A program made the translations under genes and the position numbers. From Oscillospiraceae bacterium (GTDB taxonomy: Bacteria; Bacillota; Clostridia; UMGS1810), in contig JAJXRJ010000058.1 in assembly GCA_021629085.1 (NCBI GenBank), forward strand, positions 1 through 7,601: a stretch of DNA of 7,601 nt. Direction: 5' to 3'. Positions within the stretch are counted from its first letter, which is position 1. Every line of letters begins with the position of its first letter. The notes beneath the pieces were generated by a model. It did not search any database. It was given only the letters and a program-made list of their open reading frames with translations, and was not told where the DNA came from. Below, piece after piece: positions 1-5,326 of the stretch.

Positions 1-26
1 ATATAGGGGTATATGTATATTATACC
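1..26 (-). promoter_or_regulatory. Putative CsoR operator at outward promoter
   Basis: Plus-strand bases 1-14 read ATATA-GGGG-TATAT, and 8-13/21-26 form an inverted repeat (GGTATA, 7-nt gap, TATACC) overlapping the -10 and probable start site of the leftward promoter at 19-47. A related element, ATATA-GG-TATAT, lies at 396-407 beside the csoR promoter. G-tract elements flanked by A/T-rich arms are known for CsoR operators. That CsoR binds here is inferred from the shared motif and its repressor-like position. Confidence 0.5.
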
Positions 27-47
27 TGCACAGGAATTCGTTGTCAA
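19..47 (-). promoter_or_regulatory. Consensus sigma-A promoter pointing left, out of the window
   Basis: On the minus strand the -35 is TTGACA (47-42), the spacer is exactly 17 nt (41-25) and the -10 is TATAAT (24-19), a perfect match at both boxes. Transcription would start near position 12 and leave the window. It lies just beyond the csoR terminator, so the neighbour to the left is a separate transcription unit, probably the CsoR-controlled copper-resistance gene, which is not visible. Confidence 0.8.
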
Positions 48-57
48 GGGAGGATAT

Positions 58-87
58 AAAAAAGGCAGCCTCAAAAGGCTGTCCTTT
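58..87 (-). terminator. Rho-independent terminator of csoR
   Basis: Read on the minus strand, AAAGGACAGCC pairs with GGCTGCCTTT (one bulged base) around a TTTTGA loop and runs into six Us. It begins 5 nt after the csoR stop codon. It separates csoR from the outward promoter at 19-47. Confidence 0.85.
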
Positions 88-92
88 CACCA

Positions 93-368
93 TTAGCCCA
101 TATTTGAAAACCGCTCAACTGCTTTTGTAAAACTCTCAATGGTTTTATCCGCGTCGCCATGTTCAATCCCATCGCGAACGCAATGCTTAATGTGCCCCTC
201 TAATACCACCTGTCCTACTTTATGCAAAGCGGACTTTGCAGCATTGAGTTGGGAAAGGATATCTTCACAGGGGATGTCCTCCTCTACCATACGGTCAATC
301 GCTTGCACCTGGCCAATGATCTTTTTCAGCCTGCGGTGAAGATTCTCTGCATCCATACATTGCTTCAT
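93..368 (-). CDS. csoR: CsoR-family copper-sensing transcriptional repressor
   Basis: A 91-residue all-helical protein of the CsoR/RcnR/FrmR family (DUF156), which acts as a cytoplasmic oligomer that releases DNA on binding its effector. The family core is visible: RLKKIIGQVQAIDRMVEE at 13-30, then PCEDILSQL, then EGHIKHCV. Cys34, His59 and Cys63 are in the register of the C-H-C Cu(I) site of CsoR; FrmR and RcnR lack this exact set, and the persulfide sensor CstR lacks the His, so copper sensing is the best call. The start ATG at 368 has GGAGGA at 375-380 with good spacing; Met5 is a possible alternative. It has its own promoter (406-434) and terminator (58-87), and operator-like elements suggest autoregulation and control of the leftward neighbour. 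The metal is inferred from residues, not from a visible exporter. Confidence 0.92.
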   Translation of the reverse strand: MKQCMDAENLHRRLKKIIGQVQAIDRMVEEDIPCEDILSQLNAAKSALHKVGQVVLEGHIKHCVRDGIEHGDADKTIESFTKAVERFSNMG

Positions 369-395
369 TGTTATTCCTCCATACGCTCAATCACA

Positions 396-434
396 ATATA
401 GGTATATATTAGCATGAGATTTGCTTCTTGTCAA
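396..434 (-). promoter_or_regulatory. csoR promoter with operator-like element
   Basis: Minus-strand -35 TTGACA (434-429), 17-nt spacer, -10 TAATAT (411-406) preceded by TGC, an extended -10. Bases 396-407 (plus strand ATATA-GG-TATAT) overlap the -10 and resemble the element at 1-14. The 5' UTR would be about 30 nt before the GGAGG site. A repressor bound here would block polymerase, fitting autoregulation by CsoR. Confidence 0.65.
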
Positions 435-799
435 TATCCCCTTAAGAAGAGCATATCCTATCGTTCCGCAAAACATAAAAAACGGGCAAGAAGCGTTGAA
501 CCGCTTGCCCGTTTCCTGTTGCAAAATGCGCTGATTATAAACGAGGGTATAGCGGATTACCATGTACGCATCACATAGATTGCCGAAAATTTGGGGGGCA
601 CGGTGGGAAACCAATCCTTAAGCACAGCGGGAAGAATTACAGTTCAATAATCCCGAAAAAGAAAAAATTATGCGGCAAACTGCCTAGGTTATTATCACGA
701 TATTGCAACAGATATTCACAAAAAATTTTAAAAATCCTCAATCATTCTTCACATTTATATGATATATTTCCCTTATCGTAAATTAAGGGAGGTATTGCA
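435..799. other. Gene-poor gap between csoR and the SLH-protein gene
   Basis: No convincing gene. A minus-strand open frame exists at 387-614 but starts with TTG, has no ribosome-binding site, runs straight through a strong terminator hairpin (477-514) and into the csoR promoter, so I do not call it. The stretch 640-775 is strongly A+T-rich and should contain the promoter of the rightward gene at 800. The best -10 there is TATGAT at 758-763, but no good -35 sits 16-18 nt upstream. Confidence 0.5.
477..514 (-). terminator. Strong minus-strand terminator without an obvious gene
   Basis: An 11-bp perfect stem (480-490 with 504-514, AAACGGGCAAG/CTTGCCCGTTT) is followed on the minus strand by a U-rich run (complement of 477-482). 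On the plus strand there is no U-tract after the stem, so it acts on leftward transcripts. Its would-be transcript comes from 515-790, where I see no gene. It may mark a small RNA, a decayed gene, or insulation of csoR. Confidence 0.7.
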
Positions 800-2833
800 A
801 TGAAACGATTTAAACAAGCCTTGAGCGCTGTAATATCCTTATTTTTAATTCTATCCACAGGGTATCCCATCTCAGCGGCAGAATCAGAGACAGTCATCAC
901 GCTCTCTGACGCCGCAGTTAAAGTGGATGGATCGGATATCTCAGAGGATTCTGCATCTGCAGTCTTTCTTTCTGAGAGAACCGAAACGCATGCGGATGTT
1001 GCACAAGAATTAAAGACGGTCACAAACCAAGTGATTACCATAACGCAGGCTGGCGTCTACCGGGTCAGCGGTTCAATGACCGACGCCCAGCTTGTTGTGG
1101 ACGCTGGCGACACCGCTGAAGTAACACTGCTTCTCGACGGGGTTGACCTCACCTGCCGTACAGCACCGGCCATATTGGTTCGCAGTGCGAAAGAACCGGC
1201 AGAGGTTGGAACCAGCGGCGTCACTCTATACCTTGAGGAAGGGTCACAAAACACCATCCAAGGTTCCCACACTTTGGAAACAGAAGACGACGCCATCAAG
1301 CACGACGCGGCAATTAGTTCCAACGTGTCCTTAACCATTGACGGGACAGGTTCCCTTTCCGTAGTTGCAGATAATGAAGGGATTGAAGTCAAATATAAAC
1401 ACCTGACAATCAACGGCGGTACAATCCATATAGACAGCTGTGACGATCCCATTAACGGCAGTGAAGACGGGGTAGCCCACGTCACAATCAATGACGGCTA
1501 CGTTTACTGCACAGCCGAACGCGGCGCAGAAGGCGACGGCATAGATTCCAACGGGTATATCACCATCAACGGCGGTACGGTAATTGCCCTTGCCAATCCC
1601 AACAGCATGGATAGCGGCCTGGACTCAGATTTCGGCACCACTATTAACGGCGGCGTTGTCGTCGGGGCCGGGAATATGTATGATACATTTGAAGAGGATG
1701 GCGGCCAACTATTTATGTATCTCCAGTTCTCAGCGGCTACGGACGATGTCCTCTGTGTTTTGGACCAAGCCGGAACACCTGTATTTGCCTATGACTTCCC
1801 AAACCAATACTCCTATATTTCCTTTAGCAGTCCAGACCTGCAGGAAGGCACCTATCATATCTACTCAGGCGGTACTGTTACCGGAACCGAGCTTGACGGG
1901 CTGTATACAGATCTGACCGGCTATAGCGGCGGTACACAACTGCACCACGGCGGTACGTCAGCAACGGGGAATCCGGGAGAATTGGGAGGGCCCGGTGGAC
2001 GTCCCGGCAACCACGGCCAAGGCCGGCCTGAATTACCGGAGGGAATGGAATTTCCGGAACCTCCTGATGGGACGGGATCGCCGGAACCTCCTGATGGGAT
2101 GGAATTTCCAGAACGTCCTGATGGGACGGAACTCCCGGAGCCTCCTGATGGAACGGAATCCCCGGAACGTCCGGAGGGCACACCACCGGGCGGCTTTGGC
2201 GGGGGCCCAGGCGGAATGCAGAGCAGTGCAGAAGAAGCAACCTACGATTTTAATCTGACAAGTTCAACCAATGGGTTTACCAATGTCTCAGCCGGGGATA
2301 TGCAGAAAACCGGGGAGTTTATAGATGTGCCAGCAGACACGTGGTTTTATTCAGCAGTGACACGCGCATCGCAGGAAGGCTGGATTGTCGGCGTAAGTGA
2401 CAACCAATTTGCACCGGACGAACAGATAACCGGTGCACAATGGATCACGATTTTGGCCCGTTTAGCAAAAGCCGATGTAACAAGCGGCGAGCATTGGTAC
2501 ACCGGCGCGGTCAACTGGGGCACAGAGCAAGGTATCATCAACCAGGGTGACTGGAGTTTTATAGCCGATGCGCCCCTGACCAGAGAACAGATGGCGGATA
2601 TGACCTGGCGGTTTGCAAAACTGCAAGGGATCGATGTATCCGCATCAGAGGATTTGTCCGGATTTACAGACTATGCAGAAATTTCAGATTTTGCGCAAGC
2701 TGCCTTTTCCTGGGCGGTGGATGCTGATATTTTGCAAGGTGACGGCTCGGCTTTGCATCCCGGCGACAGCCTGACACGGGCAGAAGCGGCACAAGTGGCA
2801 GCCCGTCTTTTTGACGCTTCCAGCGAAAATTAA
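800..2833 (+). CDS. Secreted Cthe_2159-type beta-helix protein with three SLH domains
   Basis: A 677-residue exported surface protein. Residues 1-27 are a signal peptide (KR-rich start, hydrophobic VISLFLILST, SAA cleavage). Residues ~75-370 match the Cthe_2159/carbohydrate-binding beta-helix family (DUF4353): repeated acidic turns such as EDDAIKHD (162-169), DNEGIEVK (191-198), GDGIDSNG (245-252) and SGLDSD (272-277), each followed by a TINGG-type strand. The C. thermocellum founder binds cellulose and pectin; the acidic turns suggest bound calcium. A Gly/Pro/Glu linker follows (388-472, with 9-residue repeats at 419-463). Three SLH domains (about 506-558, 563-608, 619-671; GEFIDVPADTWFYSAV opens the first) would anchor it to secondary cell-wall polymer. 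Start ATG has AAGGGAGG at 785-792. No enzymatic domain is seen; ligand unknown. It is monocistronic and converges with the PepSY gene. Confidence 0.88.
   Translation: MKRFKQALSAVISLFLILSTGYPISAAESETVITLSDAAVKVDGSDISEDSASAVFLSERTETHADVAQELKTVTNQVITITQAGVYRVSGSMTDAQLVVDAGDTAEVTLLLDGVDLTCRTAPAILVRSAKEPAEVGTSGVTLYLEEGSQNTIQGSHTLETEDDAIKHDAAISSNVSLTIDGTGSLSVVADNEGIEVKYKHLTINGGTIHIDSCDDPINGSEDGVAHVTINDGYVYCTAERGAEGDGIDSNGYITINGGTVIALANPNSMDSGLDSDFGTTINGGVVVGAGNMYDTFEEDGGQLFMYLQFSAATDDVLCVLDQAGTPVFAYDFPNQYSYISFSSPDLQEGTYHIYSGGTVTGTELDGLYTDLTGYSGGTQLHHGGTSATGNPGELGGPGGRPGNHGQGRPELPEGMEFPEPPDGTGSPEPPDGMEFPERPDGTELPEPPDGTESPERPEGTPPGGFGGGPGGMQSSAEEATYDFNLTSSTNGFTNVSAGDMQKTGEFIDVPADTWFYSAVTRASQEGWIVGVSDNQFAPDEQITGAQWITILARLAKADVTSGEHWYTGAVNWGTEQGIINQGDWSFIADAPLTREQMADMTWRFAKLQGIDVSASEDLSGFTDYAEISDFAQAAFSWAVDADILQGDGSALHPGDSLTRAEAAQVAARLFDASSEN
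2054..2188 (+). repeat. Five 27-bp tandem repeats encoding a Pro/Glu linker
   Basis: Five in-frame units encode PEPPDGTGS, PEPPDGMEF, PERPDGTEL, PEPPDGTES and PERPEGTPP (residues 419-463). The nucleotide core CCTCCTGATGGGACGGAA is well kept between units, so the array is recent enough to change copy number by slippage. It forms an extended, acidic hinge between the beta-helix and the SLH anchor. A partial unit (PEGMEF) precedes it. Confidence 0.85.
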
Positions 2834-2860
2834 ACGGCGCCTATCTATCAGCCGCAAAGA

Positions 2861-2890
2861 AAACGGCATCAAAAATGCAAATTGCCGTTT
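2861..2890. other. Imperfect terminator-like hairpin
   Basis: AAACGGCA (2861-2868) and TGCCGTTT (2883-2890) form an 8-bp stem with a 14-nt loop. There is no U-tract on the plus side; on the minus side it runs into TTTTCTTT, so it could be a backup terminator for the leftward PepSY gene. It lies beside the much stronger hairpin at 2909-2938. Confidence 0.4.
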
Positions 2891-2908
2891 ATAATAAAAA
2901 AGGAAACA

Positions 2909-2938
2909 AAAAATGCACTCTAGAAAGAGTGCATTTTT
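2909..2938. terminator. Bidirectional Rho-independent terminator
   Basis: A perfect 12-bp stem (AAAAATGCACTC/GAGTGCATTTTT) with a 6-nt loop TAGAAA has an A-tract on one flank and a T-tract on the other. It can terminate both the rightward SLH gene (stop 2833) and the leftward PepSY gene (stop 2953), which converge here. Confidence 0.92.
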
Positions 2939-2952
2939 AACAATATAGCGTA

Positions 2953-3753
2953 TTAATCCCGGTCTACATCCCAGGAGATGATTTGTCCGTCAGATGCCCG
3001 AACCTCTGCCGAATATTCCACCCTTCCCTGGCGGAATTCAATGTCATAAACCCAAATGCCATCATCCAGTTCGTAAGAGCTCCGGGTAAAGTCCACTTCC
3101 GATTCGGTAAGCCCCGCTCGTTCCAGTGCAATTTCTCTGGCCTTCTGCTCGCCGATATCTCCCTGTGTTTGGGAGGAAGCCGGGGGCTGCGTGTATTCCC
3201 GGTCCATATCCCAAGAGATGATTTGCCCGTCAGCGGCGCGAACTTCAGCGGAGTATTCCACCCCGTCTTTCCAAAACTCGATATCATATTGCCTAATGCC
3301 GTCATCTGTCTCCAACCGGGCTTTTTCAAAGGTTACGCCTTCTGCGTCAACGCCTGCCTTCTCCAGCGCAATTTCTTTCGCGCGTTCCAGCGAGATTTCG
3401 CCGTTTTCCGGCTGCTGGCCTGTTTGATCGTTCACAATAACATCTGCATCGGTTACGGTGGACGTACTATCTTTTAGTTCAATCCGTTTTTCATTCTCAT
3501 ACCAATAAACCGTTTTCCCCATTAAATTGCCGATTGCACGAATAGGCAGATACGTAGTTCCTTCATATAAAATTGGGTATACAACCTCTCCCTGGGCATT
3601 TTTGAAGGTGCGTTCCTGGCCATCGACCACAACAGAAAAATCCGGCCGGATTTCACATTGAACCAATTGGATCACTCCGGCGGCTGACACACCAGCAACA
3701 ATGCCGCCCAGGCACAGCAGGCAGGCTGCAAACACTGATATTTTTTTCTTCAT
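2953..3753 (-). CDS. Secreted copper-amine-oxidase-like stalk protein with two PepSY domains
   Basis: A 266-residue exported protein. Residues 1-25 are a signal peptide (KKK, then AACLLCLGGIVAG, SAA). Residues ~33-95 fit the copper amine oxidase N-terminal-like stalk domain (IRPDFSVVVDGQERTF, then YEGTTYLPIRAIGNLMGK), a wall-associated domain common in Clostridia that has no oxidase activity. Residues 119-184 and 199-264 are two PepSY domains, each with a SLERAKEIALEKAG-like helix, a DGI-YDIEF strand and EYSAEVRA-DGQIISWD. PepSY domains are linked to peptidase inhibition or regulation at the envelope; the actual role here is unknown. Cys11, Cys14 and Cys33 are present, but no clean lipobox. 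Start ATG at 3753 has AAAGGAG about 10 nt upstream. It is monocistronic, driven by a perfect consensus promoter. Confidence 0.88.
   Translation of the reverse strand: MKKKISVFAACLLCLGGIVAGVSAAGVIQLVQCEIRPDFSVVVDGQERTFKNAQGEVVYPILYEGTTYLPIRAIGNLMGKTVYWYENEKRIELKDSTSTVTDADVIVNDQTGQQPENGEISLERAKEIALEKAGVDAEGVTFEKARLETDDGIRQYDIEFWKDGVEYSAEVRAADGQIISWDMDREYTQPPASSQTQGDIGEQKAREIALERAGLTESEVDFTRSSYELDDGIWVYDIEFRQGRVEYSAEVRASDGQIISWDVDRD
2962..3393 (-). repeat. Intragenic tandem duplication of the PepSY domain
   Basis: Bases 3202-3393 (residues 121-184) and 2962-3153 (residues 201-264) are copies offset by exactly 240 bp. The C-terminal ends are nearly identical (EYSAEVRAADGQIISWDMD versus EYSAEVRASDGQIISWDVD), and long nucleotide runs match, indicating a fairly recent duplication. 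A Pro/Ser/Gln linker separates the copies. Confidence 0.85.
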
Positions 3754-3798
3754 TTTTCATCGTCTCCTTTCATTAATTTGGAAGGGAATTTTTTGCTT

Positions 3799-3827
3799 AT
3801 TATACTAAATATCAGGCCTTCTGTCAA
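3799..3827 (-). promoter_or_regulatory. Perfect consensus promoter of the PepSY gene
   Basis: Minus-strand -35 TTGACA (3827-3822), 17-nt spacer (3821-3805) and -10 TATAAT (3804-3799). Transcription would start near 3792, giving a leader of about 40 nt with the AAAGGAG site. Exact matches at both boxes suggest strong housekeeping expression unless repressed. Confidence 0.85.
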
Positions 3828-3915
3828 CTAACTACAGAAAAAAATGGTTCAGGAAAGGAGAAATGGTTTTACACAATTTTTAAATGGAATATACTGTGTT
3901 TTGATCCAGTTAATG

Positions 3916-3944
3916 TTGACATTGTACTTCTATCGCGGTAAAAT
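3916..3944 (+). promoter_or_regulatory. Strong sigma-A promoter of the flavodoxin-led cluster
   Basis: TTGACA (3916-3921), 17-nt spacer, TAAAAT (3939-3944). Start would be near 3951, leaving a 5' UTR of about 90 nt before the ATG at 4041. It is divergent from the PepSY promoter, with about 90 bp of A+T-rich DNA between the -35 boxes where a shared regulator could bind; no clear operator palindrome or LexA box is seen. Confidence 0.8.
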
Positions 3945-3992
3945 CATTTCAGAAGCCTTTTGCAATTATATGAAAGGGGAATGAAAATTAAA

Positions 3993-4027
3993 GCATCCCT
4001 GTATATGAAAATACGAAATTAGGATGC
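3993..4027 (+). promoter_or_regulatory. Leader hairpin just upstream of the flavodoxin RBS
   Basis: GCATCC (3993-3998) pairs with GGATGC (4022-4027), with an inner GTAT/ATAC stem (4001-4004 with 4011-4014). The structure ends 2 nt before the GGAG site at 4030-4033. A 13-codon frame (3981-4022, MKIKASLYMKIRN) overlaps it, but its G-rich site is only 1 nt from the ATG. Possible translational control of the next gene; weak evidence. Confidence 0.3.
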
Positions 4028-4040
4028 ATGGAGTAACTAT

Positions 4041-4607
4041 ATGAAAAGTTTAATAATCTATGGCAGTCAGTATGGAACGGCAAAACGTTATGCAGAAACA
4101 TTTGCTCAAATGACAGGAATCCCTGTCATAAATTATAAAGACAGGAAGGAATTAACAGAATACGAAATCATAATCTATTTTGGCGGGTTATATGCAGGCA
4201 GTGTAAAAGGATTAAAGAAAACCATCAAGGCATTTCAAAAAAATACAAAAATTGTTATTGTTACTGTTGGGTTAGCCGATGTCTGTAACGAGGAAAATAC
4301 AAATAACATAAAGAAGTCCTTAAAAAAACAGGTGCCGGAAAAAATCTTAAACAATGCAGCGATTTTTCATTTAAGAGGCGGTATTGATTATAAAAAGTTG
4401 AATTTTAAACACAGAATGATGATGGCACTTTTATATAACATAGCAAAAAACCTTCCGGAAGAGGAAAAAACACCCGAGGTGAAAACATTGATAGACACCT
4501 TCCACGCAAAAGTGGATTTTGTTGATTATAATTCCTTAAATCAAATTATTGAAGCAATTAATCAGATAAGGATGCATCAATGTTATCAAATTATAAAATT
4601 GAGGTGA
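4041..4607 (+). CDS. Flavodoxin-like protein (HemG-type flavodoxin domain)
   Basis: A 188-residue protein starting with a flavodoxin beta-strand and FMN-phosphate loop, SLIIYGSQYGTAKRYAE (3-19). FGGLYAGSVKG (47-57) and the strand IVIVTVGLADV (71-81) fit the later FMN-contact regions. This is the Flavodoxin_5 pattern shared with HemG protoporphyrinogen oxidase and many uncharacterised clostridial flavoproteins. HLRGGIDYKKLNFKHRMMM (110-128) is also typical of that family. It is expected to be a cytosolic FMN redox protein; the partner is unknown. GGAG (4030-4033) supports this start. Its stop precedes the next ATG by 4 nt, so the two genes are likely translationally coupled. Lines sampled by eye are about 25-35% G+C, against about 50-57% in the SLH gene, which suggests separate origin. 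Confidence 0.85.
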   Translation: MKSLIIYGSQYGTAKRYAETFAQMTGIPVINYKDRKELTEYEIIIYFGGLYAGSVKGLKKTIKAFQKNTKIVIVTVGLADVCNEENTNNIKKSLKKQVPEKILNNAAIFHLRGGIDYKKLNFKHRMMMALLYNIAKNLPEEEKTPEVKTLIDTFHAKVDFVDYNSLNQIIEAINQIRMHQCYQIIKLR

Positions 4608-4611
4608 AACT

Positions 4612-5004
4612 ATGAAACATAAGGTTAAAATAACGGTAATTGACAAAAAACGATACCCGGAACTGCAATATCAATATTGTTCTGATCCGAATGCCGGGGC
4701 CTGTCCCTGCTACAATGTGGGAGATGAGTTTGTTTTTTATCGTGATGAGGAGAAAGATGACTTTTGGCATATGGGGCTGAACACACTTGTCAAAACGGAT
4801 GCAGATCCCGATACCGTTGCGGGCGGGCCGAAAATGCCGTTCTGTTCTGAAGCATGGGATGCCATTGCCCGATATATTTACACCGGTTTGCAGGGCGGTT
4901 CCATTATGAAAGGCTGGATGAAGGAAGAAAACACAATGATTGCCTGCTGTTCAGACGGTACAAGACCTGTGATTTTCAAAATAGAACGGATTGATTACGA
5001 ATAA
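4612..5004 (+). CDS. TIGR04076 family protein
   Basis: A 130-residue cytosolic protein of a family of unknown function, known from bacteria and archaea, mostly anaerobes. Diagnostic segments are visible: KVKITVID (4-11), ACPCYNVGDEFVF (30-42), MPFCSEAWDAIARYIYTGLQGG (75-96), WMKEENTMIACCSDGTRPV (102-120) and IFKIERID at the end. Cysteines at 23, 31, 33, 78, 112 and 113 make it Cys-rich; C31, C78 and C112/113 lie in the conserved blocks, which suggests metal binding or redox chemistry, but that is inference. Start is set by GAGGTG 6 nt before the ATG. It directly follows the flavodoxin gene, so a redox partnership is possible. Confidence 0.9.
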   Translation: MKHKVKITVIDKKRYPELQYQYCSDPNAGACPCYNVGDEFVFYRDEEKDDFWHMGLNTLVKTDADPDTVAGGPKMPFCSEAWDAIARYIYTGLQGGSIMKGWMKEENTMIACCSDGTRPVIFKIERIDYE

Positions 5005-5018
5005 AGGCGTGATAAATT
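4991..5018 (+). promoter_or_regulatory. Weak internal promoter candidate
   Basis: TTGATT (4991-4996), 16-nt spacer, TAAATT (5013-5018) preceded by TGA, an extended -10. It overlaps the 3' end of the TIGR04076 gene and would serve the Sm-like gene at 5040. Both boxes are imperfect, so this is tentative. Confidence 0.3.
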
Positions 5019-5039
5019 GGTAATTTATGGAGGACAGTT

Positions 5040-5255
5040 ATGGCGTATAGTATAAGCCAAAGCTTTCATAATAAATATAAAGAGCTATATGAGCATATTG
5101 TAGTTGTCACATTGTCAGACGGCTCGGTTGTCGAAGGCGGCTGGTATGATGAATTTTTTGAAGATGAATCCATACTGATAAGCACTTTGGGCCCCGATGT
5201 GAAAATTATAAAAATATCAGATATACAGGCAATGGAACTCTCAGATAAGGATTGA
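5040..5255 (+). CDS. Small Sm-like protein upstream of the translesion polymerase
   Basis: A 71-residue protein with no signal peptide or membrane segment. Residues 20-47 (HIVVVTLSDGSVVEGGWYDEF and following) fit the Sm1 pattern of beta-strands around a DG and a later G, and IIKISDIQAMEL (55-66) looks like the short last strands of an Sm fold. I infer an Sm/LSm-like or SH3-like beta barrel from the pattern; no experiment or search backs it. GGAGG at 5029-5033 is 6 nt from the ATG. It lies 35 nt after the TIGR04076 gene and 71 nt before the polymerase. Proteins of this size often precede this polymerase in Clostridia (recalled, not checked), which suggests an accessory nucleic-acid or clamp-related role. 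It may be an unnamed family. Confidence 0.75.
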   Translation: MAYSISQSFHNKYKELYEHIVVVTLSDGSVVEGGWYDEFFEDESILISTLGPDVKIIKISDIQAMELSDKD

Positions 5256-5281
5256 TAAATCGGTGTTTAACTTCGCATAAT
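5252..5281 (+). promoter_or_regulatory. Probable promoter of the polymerase-yolD unit
   Basis: TTGATA (5252-5257), 18-nt spacer, CATAAT (5276-5281), each box one mismatch from consensus. Start near 5288 gives a leader of about 39 nt with a small hairpin (5290-5307) before the AAGGAGG. No GAAC-N4-GTTC type LexA (DinR) box is visible at or near it, so SOS control is not supported here. Confidence 0.45.
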
Positions 5282-5326
5282 CTCAACGCATGGGATTAAA
5301 AAATCCATAAAGGAGGCTCCCGAAGT

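Noticed and set aside
387..614. 75-codon minus-strand open frame
   Set aside because: TTG start without a ribosome-binding site, passes through a strong terminator hairpin and the csoR promoter, and has no recognisable family pattern.
1057..1491. Long antisense open frames within the SLH-protein gene
   Set aside because: They are shadows of the well-supported plus-strand gene, whose domains account for the sequence.
2054..2188. Tandem repeats considered as a CRISPR array
   Set aside because: Units are contiguous, in frame and have no unique spacers; they encode a protein linker.
3863..3883. Six-codon frame after an AAAGGAG in the divergent promoter region
   Set aside because: Spacing to ATG is only 2 nt, there is no rightward promoter before it, and the length is compatible with chance.
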